Below are positions 18,663 through 27,517 of a DNA stretch of 64,000 nt, in pieces. Both the position numbers and the translations under genes were made by a program. How positions within the stretch are numbered: position 1 is the stretch's first letter; every line of letters begins with the position of its first letter. Origin of the DNA: Acinetobacter higginsii (GTDB taxonomy: Bacteria > Pseudomonadota > Gammaproteobacteria > Pseudomonadales > Moraxellaceae); NCBI RefSeq assembly GCF_000369525.1, contig NZ_KB850070.1:449668-513667 (forward strand), in the 5' to 3' direction. The notes under the pieces were generated by a model. It did no database searches. It saw only the letters and a list, made by a program, of their open reading frames with translations, and was not told the origin of the DNA.

Positions 18663-20180
18663 TTAACGTAAACTGATAGTGGTATTGACACCGCTCACTT
18701 CGTGACTGTCTTCAAACCAGCGACTGGTAATGGTTTTGGTTTGGGTATAGAACTGCACAGCCTGTTTGCCATAAGGGCCTAAATCACCGAGTTTTGAACC
18801 ACGAGAACCGGTAAAACTAAAGAACGGTACTGGGACAGGAATTGGAATATTGATGCCGACTTGACCAATATCAATCAGGTTCTGGAAAGTACGCGCAATC
18901 GCACCACTTTGCGTGAATAATCCCACACCATTACCAAATGGATTGGCATTGATCAGCGCAATCGCCTCTTCAAGCGTATCGACACAAATAATCGCCAGTA
19001 CAGGACCGAAGATTTCTTCTTTATAAATACGCATATCCGTACTTACACCACTGAAAATTGTGGCTCCGACAAAGTTGCCTGACTCATAACCGTGTACCTG
19101 AACATCACGGCCATCAAGCAGTAGTTCTGCACCTTGTTCAACACCACTATTGATCAAATCCAGTACCCGGGCTTTGGCACGTTTTGAAATCACAGGGCCA
19201 ATATCAGTATTCGGTTCATGCCCTGCATTAACAGTTAATGTTTTGGCCTTTTCAACCAAGTCTGCAATCCAGTGTTTACTGTCTCCAACCATCACCGCAA
19301 CTGACAACGCCATACAACGTTGCCCTGCTGCACCAAATGCGGCACCGACTAAAGCATTCAGCGTTTGTTCTTTATTGGCATCAGGCATTACCGCGACATG
19401 GTTTTTCGCACCCATCATCGACTGCACACGTTTACCATGTTGTCCTGCAAGGTTATACACATGCGTGCCCACTGCGGTCGAACCGACAAAGGAAATCGCT
19501 TTAATATCAGCATGCGTACACAGGCGATCAACCACCTCTTTACCGCCATGTACCACATTGAGCACCCCTGCTGGAATGCCTGCCTGAATCGCCAATTCGA
19601 CCAGCATCATGGTCGACAATGGGTCTTGCTCAGAAGGTTTCAATACAAAGGTATTGCCACAGACGATCGCCATTGGGAACATCCAGAGCGGGATCATGGC
19701 GGGGAAATTAAATGGGGTAATGCCTGCACAGACACCCAAAGGCTGCTGTAAGGTATAGGTATCCACACCACGCGCGACACCTTCAACATATTCGCCCATT
19801 TGCAAGGTGCCAACCGAACAAGCATGCTCAACCACTTCCAGACCACGTTGAATATCCCCTTCGGCATCCGCCAAAGTCTTGCCTTGTTCCGCAGTGAGTA
19901 CCTGTGCAATTTCTTTCATGTTGGCACGAATCAGGTCTTGCAGTTTCAGCATGATACGCATACGCGCCTGAATAGGGGTCTGACGCCAAGAGGCAAAAGC
20001 TGCTTGTGCAGACTGAATTGCCGCATCGACTTCCTGCACCGTAGCAAATGGCACACGACCAATCACTTCCTGCGTTGCAGGATTAATAATGTCTTGCCAT
20101 TGTTGGGTTTCAGATTCGATAAAACTGCCATTAATGAGTAACTTGGCTGTTTCCAATTGAATATTTTGGATTGTGTTCAT
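18663..20180 (-). CDS. mmsA: CoA-acylating methylmalonate-semialdehyde dehydrogenase
   Basis: The 505-residue aldehyde dehydrogenase has [18 protein letters not shown], the NAD-binding [13 protein letters not shown] and the catalytic cysteine in [11 protein letters not shown] (C289). These are characteristic of MmsA/IolA enzymes, which convert methylmalonate or malonate semialdehyde to propionyl- or acetyl-CoA with loss of CO2. Propionyl-CoA from this reaction would be consumed by the methylcitrate cycle encoded at 54893-60413. It is the first gene of the operon and faces the LysR regulator across a 165-bp divergent promoter region. Confidence 0.93.
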   Translation of the reverse strand: MNTIQNIQLETAKLLINGSFIESETQQWQDIINPATQEVIGRVPFATVQEVDAAIQSAQAAFASWRQTPIQARMRIMLKLQDLIRANMKEIAQVLTAEQGKTLADAEGDIQRGLEVVEHACSVGTLQMGEYVEGVARGVDTYTLQQPLGVCAGITPFNFPAMIPLWMFPMAIVCGNTFVLKPSEQDPLSTMMLVELAIQAGIPAGVLNVVHGGKEVVDRLCTHADIKAISFVGSTAVGTHVYNLAGQHGKRVQSMMGAKNHVAVMPDANKEQTLNALVGAAFGAAGQRCMALSVAVMVGDSKHWIADLVEKAKTLTVNAGHEPNTDIGPVISKRAKARVLDLINSGVEQGAELLLDGRDVQVHGYESGNFVGATIFSGVSTDMRIYKEEIFGPVLAIICVDTLEEAIALINANPFGNGVGLFTQSGAIARTFQNLIDIGQVGINIPIPVPVPFFSFTGSRGSKLGDLGPYGKQAVQFYTQTKTITSRWFEDSHEVSGVNTTISLR

Positions 20181-20220
20181 AACCTCTCCATAGGCCGTAT
20201 TTTTATTGTGTTCAGTGTTC

Positions 20221-20246
20221 AGAAAATATCGATCGTCGTATTTTCT
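20221..20246. promoter_or_regulatory. Inverted repeat in the mmsA-lysR divergent region
   Basis: AGAAAATA (20221-20228) and TATTTTCT (20239-20246) form 8-bp inverted arms around a 10-nt spacer, about 40 bp upstream of the mmsA start. The position suits an activator or repressor site for the operon, but no experiment or known consensus supports a particular regulator. Confidence 0.35.
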
Positions 20247-20303
20247 TTATTCAGGTTTTATTCGAGACTAGCAAAGAAAGCTTTGACCACCAACGCAAAT
20301 TAA

Positions 20304-20331
20304 TGCACGATCATTGTGCAAATATGCACAA
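20304..20331. promoter_or_regulatory. Overlapping TGCAC dyads upstream of the LysR gene, candidate regulator-binding site
   Basis: Two dyads share one arm. TGCAC (20304-20308) pairs with GTGCA (20316-20320), and TTGTGCA (20314-20320) pairs with TGCACAA (20325-20331) around a 4-nt spacer. They lie 15-42 bp upstream of the regulator ATG, where LysR-type proteins commonly bind to autoregulate and to activate the divergent operon. The assignment is by position and symmetry only. Confidence 0.45.
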
Positions 20332-20345
20332 AGAAGACCATAATA

Positions 20346-21227
20346 ATGAAAGTGGATTGGGATCATCTACAGTTTTTTTTAGTGTTGGCACGGACCAAAA
20401 CCTTAACCAATGCCGCCCGCATTATTGGCGTGGAACACAGTACTGTAGCGCGGCGGATTCAGGCGTTGGAGCAGGCTTTAGGCATTACCCTATTTAAACG
20501 CGAAGCCTCTGGCTATGAGCTGACTATGGAGGGTTTGGCACTGGTGCCGCGGGTTGAGCAAATGGAATACGCTTTCCTGCAAATTGAAAAACCGCATCAA
20601 CCTTTGCAAGGCCGTGTGCGAATTGGCACACCTGAGGGTTTTGGTACCGCCTTTTTGGCGCGCTTACTGGCGGAGTTTTCCATACAGTATCCCTCACTCA
20701 CCATTGACCTGATTCCAGTGCCGAAAATGATCAAGCTGTCGCATCGTGAAGCAGATATTGTGGTTTCAATTGAACGACCCACCTCTGGCCCCTATATCAT
20801 TACGCGACTCTCGGATTATTGTTTAAAAATTTATGGCAGCAAAAGCTATCTGTCTCAGCATCCCCCGATTCGGCATTTACAGGATTTAACCCCGCATCGC
20901 TTCGTCAATTATATTGATGATTTGGTTTACAGTCCCGAGCTGTACTGTCTGGAACGCTTACCTTTAAAACTGAATGCAAACTTTCGCAGTAGTAGTATCT
21001 TAGCGCAGCAGATTGCAGTGAGTGCGGGTGCAGGATTGGCGATTTTGCCCAAGTTTTTGGCCGATGATAAGCCCGAGCTTGAAGCCGTACTGGAGCAACA
21101 GGTGCGCTATACCCATACCTTTTGGATGCTGACCTTTGTCGATCTACAGCATGAGCCCCGTATTAAACTGGTCTGGGATTATCTACGCAAACAGGCTGAT
21201 CAATATCAGCACTTATTGGTGGATTAA
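20346..21227 (+). CDS. LysR-family regulator, divergent from the valine operon
   Basis: The 293-residue protein has an N-terminal winged helix-turn-helix (WDHLQFFLVLARTKTLTNAARIIGVEHSTVARRIQALEQ) and a C-terminal periplasmic-binding-protein-like effector domain from about residue 85 (GRVRIGTPEGFG). HSTVARRI replaces the more usual QPAVSRQI in the recognition helix, which is common in a subset of LysR proteins. I chose the ATG at 20346; an in-frame ATG ten codons upstream would place the DNA-binding domain abnormally far in. Facing mmsA, it most likely controls that operon in response to a branched-chain intermediate. A hairpin terminator follows. Confidence 0.85.
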   Translation: MKVDWDHLQFFLVLARTKTLTNAARIIGVEHSTVARRIQALEQALGITLFKREASGYELTMEGLALVPRVEQMEYAFLQIEKPHQPLQGRVRIGTPEGFGTAFLARLLAEFSIQYPSLTIDLIPVPKMIKLSHREADIVVSIERPTSGPYIITRLSDYCLKIYGSKSYLSQHPPIRHLQDLTPHRFVNYIDDLVYSPELYCLERLPLKLNANFRSSSILAQQIAVSAGAGLAILPKFLADDKPELEAVLEQQVRYTHTFWMLTFVDLQHEPRIKLVWDYLRKQADQYQHLLVD

Positions 21228-21250
21228 ACACATTGGCTAGACCATAAAAA

Positions 21251-21275
21251 ACCGATCAATATAGATCGGTCTTTT
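21251..21275. terminator. Rho-independent terminator between lysR and cycA
   Basis: ACCGATC (21251-21257) pairs with GATCGGT (21264-21270) around a 6-nt loop, preceded by an A-run and followed by CTTTT. It sits between the stop of the forward LysR gene and the stop of the reverse permease gene and can serve both directions. Confidence 0.75.
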
Positions 21276-21291
21276 ACTGAATAGACAAGAA

Positions 21292-22728
21292 TTATTGTGC
21301 CAATTCACGACCCAATTTTTTCATGCGTGGTTTATACATCAGCTGATAGGTCACAGCCAAAATAACTACCCACAACGGGCTAACATACAGGGCTTTTAAG
21401 GTATCTGGTTCAAGTGCCAAAATCACCAACGCAAATAACAAGAAGGCAATCACGATATAAGACGTGAATACGCCACCCGGCATTTTAAACTTGGATTGAG
21501 CATGCAATTCTGGACGTAATTTACGGTAGCGCAGATAGCACACCATGATCAGACTCCAGACACTAATGAATAGAATCACACACAGTGAACTCGCCAGCGT
21601 AAAGGCCTCAAGGGTATTCGGTACAAAGTATTGTAGTACGGCTCCGCCCATAATGAAGACACAAGAGAAAATCAAACCATTGGCTGGCACGGCACTTTTG
21701 GATAAACGACCAAAGGCATTCGGCGCCTGACCATCTTTAGATAAACCAAATAGCATCCGACTGGTGGAGAATACCCCACTGTTCATCGAAGACATCACTG
21801 AAGACAGGACCACCAAATTCATGATGATGGCTGAGGTGACAATCCCTGCATTTAAGAATAACTCCACAAATGGGCTCTTATCTGCGCGGATAATATTCCA
21901 CGGTGTCACGGACATCACCACCAATAAAGCCAACACATAGAATAAGATAATCCGAATCGGAATCGCATTAATCGCCTTAGGTAAATTCTTATGCGGGTCT
22001 TTGGTTTCAGCCGCAGTGGTTCCAATCAGTTCCACCCCGACAAAGGCAAATACCGCGATCTGGAAACCAGCCAAGAAACCATCCAGACCTTTTGGAAACA
22101 TACCACCATGCGACCAGACATTACTGAGCGAAGCGACAGTGCCATGCGGTGCCTGAAAATGACTAAAAATCATATAGCCACCAACACCAATCAAGCCAAT
22201 AATCGCCAAAATCTTGATCAGGGCAAACCAGAACTCAATTTCACCAAATAGGCGCACGGTGAGCAAATTCAAGAACAGTACAAACAGCACACAGCCTGCG
22301 CTAATTGCGGCCTGTCCAATCGGAGTAAACATGGTGCCTTCAGGCAGCCAGAAGGTGAGATAATTGATCACGGCGGCCAGATCGGCAATCCCGACCAATA
22401 CCCAACCCAACCAATAGGTCCAGCCCATGTAATAGCCTGCCCATGGTCCAATCAGATCATGCGCCATATCGACAAAGGATTTGTAATGCAGATTGGCAAG
22501 TAACAATTCACCGAGTGCCCGCATTAAGAAGAAGAACATGCCACCAATGATCATGTAAATAAACAGAATTGATGGGCCTGCCAAAGAGATGGTTTTGCCT
22601 GAGCCCATAAATAGGCCCGTACCAATGGCACCGCCGATGGCGATCAACTGCAAATGGCGATTGGAGAGTTTACGTTGTAAGTCTTGGGGCGACTGTTCGC
22701 CTTCTGACTGATGAGATGTAACCGTCAT
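21292..22728 (-). CDS. cycA: D-serine/D-alanine/glycine-type transporter
   Basis: The 478-residue APC permease has twelve hydrophobic segments. The signature RHLQLIAIGGAIGTGLFMGSGKTISLAGPS lies after a short soluble N-terminus; GVELIGTTAAETKDPHKNLPKAIN and MNSGVFSTSRMLFGLSKDGQAP follow. The pattern is that of CycA. The assignment is reinforced by its place beside dadA, alr and ridA, which together let the cell import and degrade alanine. It is 191 bp downstream of ridA, with a large inverted repeat in the gap, so it may be expressed partly independently. Confidence 0.8.
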   Translation of the reverse strand: MTVTSHQSEGEQSPQDLQRKLSNRHLQLIAIGGAIGTGLFMGSGKTISLAGPSILFIYMIIGGMFFFLMRALGELLLANLHYKSFVDMAHDLIGPWAGYYMGWTYWLGWVLVGIADLAAVINYLTFWLPEGTMFTPIGQAAISAGCVLFVLFLNLLTVRLFGEIEFWFALIKILAIIGLIGVGGYMIFSHFQAPHGTVASLSNVWSHGGMFPKGLDGFLAGFQIAVFAFVGVELIGTTAAETKDPHKNLPKAINAIPIRIILFYVLALLVVMSVTPWNIIRADKSPFVELFLNAGIVTSAIIMNLVVLSSVMSSMNSGVFSTSRMLFGLSKDGQAPNAFGRLSKSAVPANGLIFSCVFIMGGAVLQYFVPNTLEAFTLASSLCVILFISVWSLIMVCYLRYRKLRPELHAQSKFKMPGGVFTSYIVIAFLLFALVILALEPDTLKALYVSPLWVVILAVTYQLMYKPRMKKLGRELAQ

Positions 22729-22753
22729 ATAAAGTTCCTTTTACTTTTTTCCT

Positions 22754-22818
22754 AAATGAGTCAGCACTTGATTTATACGCCATACCCTAGCTGTCTTTTA
22801 AAGACGGCTGACTCATTT
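22754..22818. other. Nested inverted repeat between ridA and cycA
   Basis: A perfect 12-bp inverted repeat (AAATGAGTCAGC at 22754-22765, complement at 22807-22818) encloses 41 nt that contain a second stem, AGCTGTC pairing with GACGGCT through a G-T wobble. The whole 65-nt region could fold into one long hairpin in the spacer. It may act as a partial terminator or mRNA-stabilising structure between ridA and cycA, or be a small repeat element. Confidence 0.5.
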
Positions 22819-22919
22819 CGATTGCAAGAAAATACGTATCTGACTACGTTTTATCTACTGCAAATACGTTACTTTTCTTCTTTTTTTATATTTTTTAAAC
22901 AAAAATAAAGCGGATCGCT

Positions 22920-23279
22920 TTATTTTTGTGCTGCAACGACTGCAATTTCGATCAACCACTTCGGATTGACCAAGTCTGCCTGAATAGTGGCACGCGAAGG
23001 TGCAACATGACCTTTTAACCAGTCAATCCAGATGGTGTTAACCACTGGGAAATCGGACAGGTCTTTAAGAAATAATTGCGCCGACAATAAACGTGATTTA
23101 TCCGTTCCTGCTGAAGCCAAAAGTTGTTCAATGGTGGCCAACACTTCACGGGTTTGCCCTTCAATATCTAAGTCCGCATTTTTAGGCACTTGTCCTGATA
23201 AATACACCACTTGATTGAAAACCGTCACTGCACTCATGACTTCATTGGTATTGAGCTTTTGAATATCTGAGTTAGACAT
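22920..23279 (-). CDS. ridA: RidA-family (reactive enamine/imine deaminase) protein
   Basis: The 119-residue product fits the single-domain RidA/YjgF trimer family. VYLSGQVPKN is the first signature and the C-terminal HVAPSRATIQADL contains the conserved arginine that binds the substrate carboxylate. RidA proteins hydrolyse reactive 2-aminoacrylate and related imines. Next to a PLP-dependent racemase and a D-amino acid dehydrogenase, it probably detoxifies imines from alanine or serine turnover. It starts 9 bp after alr, so it is translated from the dad transcript. Several RidA subfamilies exist, so the symbol is used in the broad sense. Confidence 0.82.
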   Translation of the reverse strand: MSNSDIQKLNTNEVMSAVTVFNQVVYLSGQVPKNADLDIEGQTREVLATIEQLLASAGTDKSRLLSAQLFLKDLSDFPVVNTIWIDWLKGHVAPSRATIQADLVNPKWLIEIAVVAAQK

Positions 23280-23288
23280 AAGAAATCC

Positions 23289-24392
23289 TTATTCCTGAGT
23301 AATAAATGAAACACGTGCAGTCACGCCACACATCAGTTCATAACCGATGGTGCCTGAACCTGCTGCCACTTCATCAATGGCTAAAATTGTGCCTGAACTG
23401 GACTGACCCCAAAGCACCACCTCACTGCCAACATCAGCATCGCTGATCGGGCTGAGGTCTACCGCCAGCATATCCATGCTGACCCGTCCAATGATCTGGG
23501 TCCGAATCCCATTGACCAGAACAGGGGTTCCTGTTGCTGAAATACGTTGATAACCATCGGCATAGCCACAGGCCACGATGCCAATTCGGATCGGTTGCTC
23601 GGCCACATAGCTAGAACCATAGCCCACACTTTCATTGGCATTGAGTTCTTGCACGGCAATAATCTCGCTGCGCAAGGTCATACTCGGCGCAAGGCCCCAG
23701 TCCTGAATCGTGTGTTTGGGATAATCAGGCGAACTGCCGTACAGCATGATGCCGCCACGGACATAGTCCGACTGTAATTGAGTTTGATATCTTAAGATTG
23801 CAGCACTGTTACTAACCGATCTTTCTCCCGGTAAACCTTCAATCGCGGCATCGAATTGCTGCAGTTGATAGTCAATGCCGGTTTCTCCAAAACGGTCACC
23901 ATCGGCATCGGAGAAATGCATCATATGGGTGATGCTGGCAATGTTGTTCAACTGACTCAACTGCTGCCAAATGTCACGATATTGTTGTGGTTTGAATCCT
24001 AAACGGTTCATACCACTGTTCATTTTCAGGAAAATATCGAATTGAGCGGGATAGGCATGCTGCTGTATCCAAGCCACCTGTTGGGTATTGTGTACGGTAA
24101 AACTCAATTGATACTGCACACAATCAAACAGGTCTTGGGCAGAGAAAATTCCTTCCAGCAATAAAATCGGACCGGTCCAGCCCAATCCCCGCAGACGTTT
24201 TGCTTCGTCCAAATCGAGCAAGGCAAAGCCATCGGCGCTTTTAAAAGATGCATAAACACGTTCAATCCCATGCCCATAAGCATTGGCTTTGACCACCGCA
24301 AACACTTTGCTGTTCGGAACCGATTGCCTTACCACAGCAAGGTTTTGGCGCAAGGCTTGGGCATGGATCACCGCAGTAATTGGACGAGGCAT
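23289..24392 (-). CDS. alr: Alanine racemase (catabolic, DadX-type by context)
   Basis: The 367-residue PLP enzyme interconverts L- and D-alanine. The PLP lysine is K35 in FAVVKANAYGHG, and the opposite-face catalytic tyrosine is Y258 in SVGYGSSYV. An N-terminal TIM barrel precedes a C-terminal beta domain, the standard layout and length. Its position between dadA and ridA indicates the catabolic isozyme, which feeds D-alanine to DadA; a second biosynthetic alr elsewhere is likely but not visible. It begins 23 bp after the dadA stop. Confidence 0.93.
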   Translation of the reverse strand: MPRPITAVIHAQALRQNLAVVRQSVPNSKVFAVVKANAYGHGIERVYASFKSADGFALLDLDEAKRLRGLGWTGPILLLEGIFSAQDLFDCVQYQLSFTVHNTQQVAWIQQHAYPAQFDIFLKMNSGMNRLGFKPQQYRDIWQQLSQLNNIASITHMMHFSDADGDRFGETGIDYQLQQFDAAIEGLPGERSVSNSAAILRYQTQLQSDYVRGGIMLYGSSPDYPKHTIQDWGLAPSMTLRSEIIAVQELNANESVGYGSSYVAEQPIRIGIVACGYADGYQRISATGTPVLVNGIRTQIIGRVSMDMLAVDLSPISDADVGSEVVLWGQSSSGTILAIDEVAAGSGTIGYELMCGVTARVSFITQE

Positions 24393-24415
24393 AATTAACT
24401 TCCCTGTCTATGCAA

Positions 24416-25672
24416 TTAAGCGGCGTGCGAATAACGTTGAATCGACAAACCATCGGTACTGATATCAGGGCGATGGTTCATGACTAAATCACTGATCAAC
24501 TTGCCTGAACCACAGGCCATGGTCCAACCTAAAGTGCCGTGCCCTGTATTCAGGAACAGATTCTTGTACTGGGTTGCACCAATAATCGGCGTGCTGTCTG
24601 GGGTCATTGGACGTAGGCCAGTCCAGAATGAGGCTTGAGCGAGATCTCCACCTGGGAACAAGTCCTGAGTCACCATTTCCAAGGTGGCACGACGATCTTG
24701 ATTCAATCCAAGATTGAAGCCACTCAATTCAGCCATACCACCAACACGAATTCGTTGATCAAAACGGGTAATAGCAACTTTATAGGTTTCATCCAATACC
24801 GTTGATTGTGGTGCAAATTTTGGCTCTACAATCGGAATGGTCAGCGAATAACCTTTGACTGGATAAACTGGTAAATTCAGTTCCAGTGGTTTCAGGAAGT
24901 CACGAGAGTAACTACCAAAGGCCAAGACATAACGATCCGCAGTGAGAACTTCACCATTGACCTTGACGCCTTTGATTTCATCGCCTTCAACAATCAGGTT
25001 TTCGACATTTTGGGCGAATTTGAATTCAACACCCAAATCTTGGGCCAGTTTTGCCAAGGCATTGGTAAATAAATAGCAATCGCCAGTTTCATCATTCGGT
25101 AAATGTAAGCCACCGACCAGTTTATCGGTATGGGCTAAAGCAGGCTCTACACTCGCCAGTTCTTGGGCATTCAATAAAGCGAAGTCGACACCACACTCTT
25201 GCAACACTTGAATATCACGTTGTACCGCTTCAAGTTGCGCGTCGCTACGGAACACTTGTAAGGTGCCCTTTGAACGGTTTTCGTAGTTAATGCCGGTTTG
25301 TGCTCTTAAATCACGTAAGCAGTCACGGCTGTATTCTGCCACACGCATCATGCGTTCTTTGTTCACTGCATAGCTTTGTGGATTACAGTTTTTCAGCATC
25401 TGTGCCATCCACTGCAACTGCCACATACTGCCATCAATATTGATTGCTAATGGCGCATGATGCTGGAACATCCACTTGACTGCTTTAAAAGGAATACCCG
25501 GTGCTGCCCATGGGGTTGAGTATCCTGGGGAGATTTGACCCGCATTACCAAAACTGGTTTCTTTGGCAGGTCCTGATTGACGGTCAAGTACCGTCACTTG
25601 CGCACCTTGTTGTGCAAGATAATAAGCACTTGCCACACCAATGACGCCACTTCCTAAAACGATTACGCGCAT
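24416..25672 (-). CDS. dadA: D-amino acid dehydrogenase, small subunit
   Basis: The 418-residue FAD enzyme oxidises D-alanine to pyruvate and ammonia at the inner membrane, passing electrons to quinone. The N-terminal FAD motif is [21 protein letters not shown], followed by the DadA-typical [18 protein letters not shown]. Near the C-terminus, [14 protein letters not shown] and [16 protein letters not shown] complete the FAD site. I chose the ATG at 25672, preceded by GAGGGATC; the frame extends six codons upstream without a better site. It is the first gene of the dadA-alr-ridA unit and is divergent from an Lrp-type regulator. Confidence 0.95.
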   Translation of the reverse strand: MRVIVLGSGVIGVASAYYLAQQGAQVTVLDRQSGPAKETSFGNAGQISPGYSTPWAAPGIPFKAVKWMFQHHAPLAINIDGSMWQLQWMAQMLKNCNPQSYAVNKERMMRVAEYSRDCLRDLRAQTGINYENRSKGTLQVFRSDAQLEAVQRDIQVLQECGVDFALLNAQELASVEPALAHTDKLVGGLHLPNDETGDCYLFTNALAKLAQDLGVEFKFAQNVENLIVEGDEIKGVKVNGEVLTADRYVLAFGSYSRDFLKPLELNLPVYPVKGYSLTIPIVEPKFAPQSTVLDETYKVAITRFDQRIRVGGMAELSGFNLGLNQDRRATLEMVTQDLFPGGDLAQASFWTGLRPMTPDSTPIIGATQYKNLFLNTGHGTLGWTMACGSGKLISDLVMNHRPDISTDGLSIQRYSHAA

Positions 25673-25708
25673 AACAGATCCCTCAAGCACACACTAGGTT
25701 ATTTAACT

Positions 25709-25757
25709 AGTATATTTTTGGATCAATAGTTTTTTTCACTGATTTTATGACTATAAT
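25709..25757. promoter_or_regulatory. Divergent promoter region of dadA and the Lrp-type gene
   Basis: In the 139-bp gap, TATACT on the reverse strand (25709-25714) is a good -10 box for dadA and TATAAT on the forward strand (25752-25757) a perfect one for the regulator. Neither has a good -35 at 17 bp, which is common for activator-dependent promoters. Lrp-type control of dad operons is well known; the exact sites here are inferred. Confidence 0.45.
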
Positions 25758-25772
25758 CTAGGTAATTTAATA

Positions 25773-25787
25773 TTTTCGTCGCGAAAA
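25773..25787. promoter_or_regulatory. TTTTCG/CGAAAA dyad in the Lrp-gene leader
   Basis: TTTTCG (25773-25778) and CGAAAA (25782-25787) are inverted around 3 nt, between the -10 box and the start codon of the Lrp-type gene. This is a candidate autoregulatory site or small leader hairpin. Confidence 0.3.
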
Positions 25788-25811
25788 AATTAAAATAAAA
25801 GGGAATCTTCT

Positions 25812-26279
25812 ATGCGTAAATTAGACCGGATTGATCGCCAGATTTTAGATATTTTGCAACGTGAAGGCCGCATTGCCATCAGTGAGTTGGCATCTCGGGT
25901 CAACCTGTCCACCACGCCCTGCTCAGAACGAGTGAAGCGTTTGGAGCGCGAAGGGATTATTGTGGGCTACTATGCTCGACTCAACCCAGCTTATGTCGAT
26001 CGTAGCCTACTGGTGTTTCTTGAAATCAAACTGTCTGCCAAATCTGGCGATGTATTTGATCAGGTGGCACGAGATCTGGTTGATATTCCAGAAGTACTGG
26101 AATGCCATCTGATTTCAGGTGAGTTTGATTATCTGGTCAAAGCACGCTTAAAGGAAATGAGTGCCTATCGCCGCCTATTAGGTGATTTATTAAAAAAACT
26201 GCCAGCCTCCGCCTCTTCACATAGCTATATTGTGATGGAAGAAGTCAAAGAGTCTTTATATTTAGATATGGGGATATAA
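25812..26279 (+). CDS. Lrp/AsnC-family regulator of the dad cluster
   Basis: The 155-residue protein has the N-terminal helix-turn-helix LDRIDRQILDILQREGRIAISELASRVNLSTTPCSERVKRLE and a C-terminal RAM/ligand-binding domain (VLECHLISGEFDYLVKARLKEM). This is the standard length and layout of Lrp-type regulators. Transcribed away from dadA across a 139-bp gap, it most likely activates alanine catabolism when L-alanine is plentiful, as in other proteobacteria. The start follows GGGAATC. A weak hairpin with a T-run separates it from the convergent kpsS. Confidence 0.88.
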   Translation: MRKLDRIDRQILDILQREGRIAISELASRVNLSTTPCSERVKRLEREGIIVGYYARLNPAYVDRSLLVFLEIKLSAKSGDVFDQVARDLVDIPEVLECHLISGEFDYLVKARLKEMSAYRRLLGDLLKKLPASASSHSYIVMEEVKESLYLDMGI

Positions 26280-26292
26280 ACTTGTACCCAAT

Positions 26293-26319
26293 AAAATGCC
26301 CTGATTTAAAGGCTTTTTT
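26293..26319. terminator. Probable terminator between lrp-type gene and kpsS
   Basis: A short GCC (26298-26300) / GGC (26311-26313) stem is extended by A-T pairs with one bulge and followed by TTTTTT. It lies between two convergent genes only 41 bp apart. Confidence 0.45.
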
Positions 26320-26320
26320 A

Positions 26321-27508
26321 TTATTTCATCCAGAAATTTTTGCCGTAATAGGCCCCATTTAATTGGGTTATTTCAATCAGTTTTTCTCTGAATGCTCGGA
26401 AAACAGCACCATTCGGTGCTTGAGGATTCTGCCAGAATTTATCCAGATTCATCTGTACTGTGAGACCAGGTAAATCATAAAGTGAATGCCCTAGGGTTTT
26501 GACTGGAAGATGATGGTAGAGGGCTTGAATCCCTGTGGTGCTATTAATCGTAACGAGCCCTAATCCGTGCTTCAACAATGTTGGCAAATGAATATCACAA
26601 AAGTAGTGGACACGATCTTCAACCCCTAATTTTCTTGATATATCTTTAATTAAACAGCCATAATGGCGATAACCACGGTCCATCGGATGATGTTTTAACA
26701 CCAAGTGATGTCCTTGCTCGGCATATTGGGCAAAAGATGTAACCACTTCGGCAATACAATCTCTTACGTCTTTATAATGACTATGAATACGGACTTGTGA
26801 ATCATTATGTACTTGTAAAGTAAAGATAAAGTACTTTTTATCATTTTCTTGAATAAATGATTGAAACCGCTTAGGTTCTACTAAATGATTTTTAAAGCGA
26901 CGTAACATCGCTATAAACCAATAACAAAACTCTTGTAGAGGGTTATAACCCCGATGGTGTTGATAAAATGGATAAAGCCAAAACAACAAAGCCCAACACA
27001 GGTAATATTGAAAACCATTCCAAATCATTCGATGGTAATGGTTTTCACTTGCTTCACAATGAGTTTCTTTAGAGCTACTATTCTTATCTTCTAAGAAATG
27101 TTGCTGGAAATTAGAAAAATTATTGACCCCGCCCTCTTCAAAGGTCAGGTAGTCTGGTCGAATGTAACCCTCTTCAAACACATAGAACTTGATCTGCAAC
27201 TGTTGCGCAACCGCGTGTGCCTGTTGATGGTAGAAACGGCAATCGCCGAAACATACTATCGCATCAATTTGATTTTGCTGAATATGTTCAGACAACCAAA
27301 CGCCAAAATCAGTTGATTTTTTTCGGTAATGCCAAATATTCGGGCGAGAGTGATAGTAACGCCAGTCCCCCGCATTAAAATTGACTTTAAAACACTCAAT
27401 TTGTTTGGTTGTAAGCCAATCTGATAAATCAGTAAAAAATGCTCCTATTGGCCCTTGCAACAACACAACTTTCTTGGCAACCAATAGTTCATCTAAATAT
27501 ATAGACAA
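26321..27508 (-). CDS. kpsS: Capsule polysaccharide export/modification protein KpsS (beta-Kdo transferase)
   Basis: The 395-residue protein has the KpsS/LipB layout. An N-terminal VVLLQGPIGAFFTDLSDWL is followed by FYVFEEGYIRPDYLTFEEGGVNN, LVLKHHPMDRGYRHYG and the acceptor-side VTINSTTGIQALYHHLPVKTLG. KpsS adds the first beta-Kdo to phosphatidylglycerol, starting the poly-Kdo linker that anchors group 2 capsules. The start appears to be TTG at 27508 with AGGG upstream; no ATG fits the frame nearby. It follows kpsC by 9 bp, its ribosome-binding site lying around the kpsC stop, so the two are co-expressed. It is the last gene of the reverse unit and faces the Lrp-type gene. Confidence 0.9.
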   Translation of the reverse strand: MSIYLDELLVAKKVVLLQGPIGAFFTDLSDWLTTKQIECFKVNFNAGDWRYYHSRPNIWHYRKKSTDFGVWLSEHIQQNQIDAIVCFGDCRFYHQQAHAVAQQLQIKFYVFEEGYIRPDYLTFEEGGVNNFSNFQQHFLEDKNSSSKETHCEASENHYHRMIWNGFQYYLCWALLFWLYPFYQHHRGYNPLQEFCYWFIAMLRRFKNHLVEPKRFQSFIQENDKKYFIFTLQVHNDSQVRIHSHYKDVRDCIAEVVTSFAQYAEQGHHLVLKHHPMDRGYRHYGCLIKDISRKLGVEDRVHYFCDIHLPTLLKHGLGLVTINSTTGIQALYHHLPVKTLGHSLYDLPGLTVQMNLDKFWQNPQAPNGAVFRAFREKLIEITQLNGAYYGKNFWMK

Positions 27509-27517
27509 TATCTAACC

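Noticed and set aside
13118..20141. Numerous forward frames of 60-145 codons across the valine operon
   Set aside because: They lie opposite well-supported reverse genes, lack ribosome-binding sites and encode no recognisable domains.
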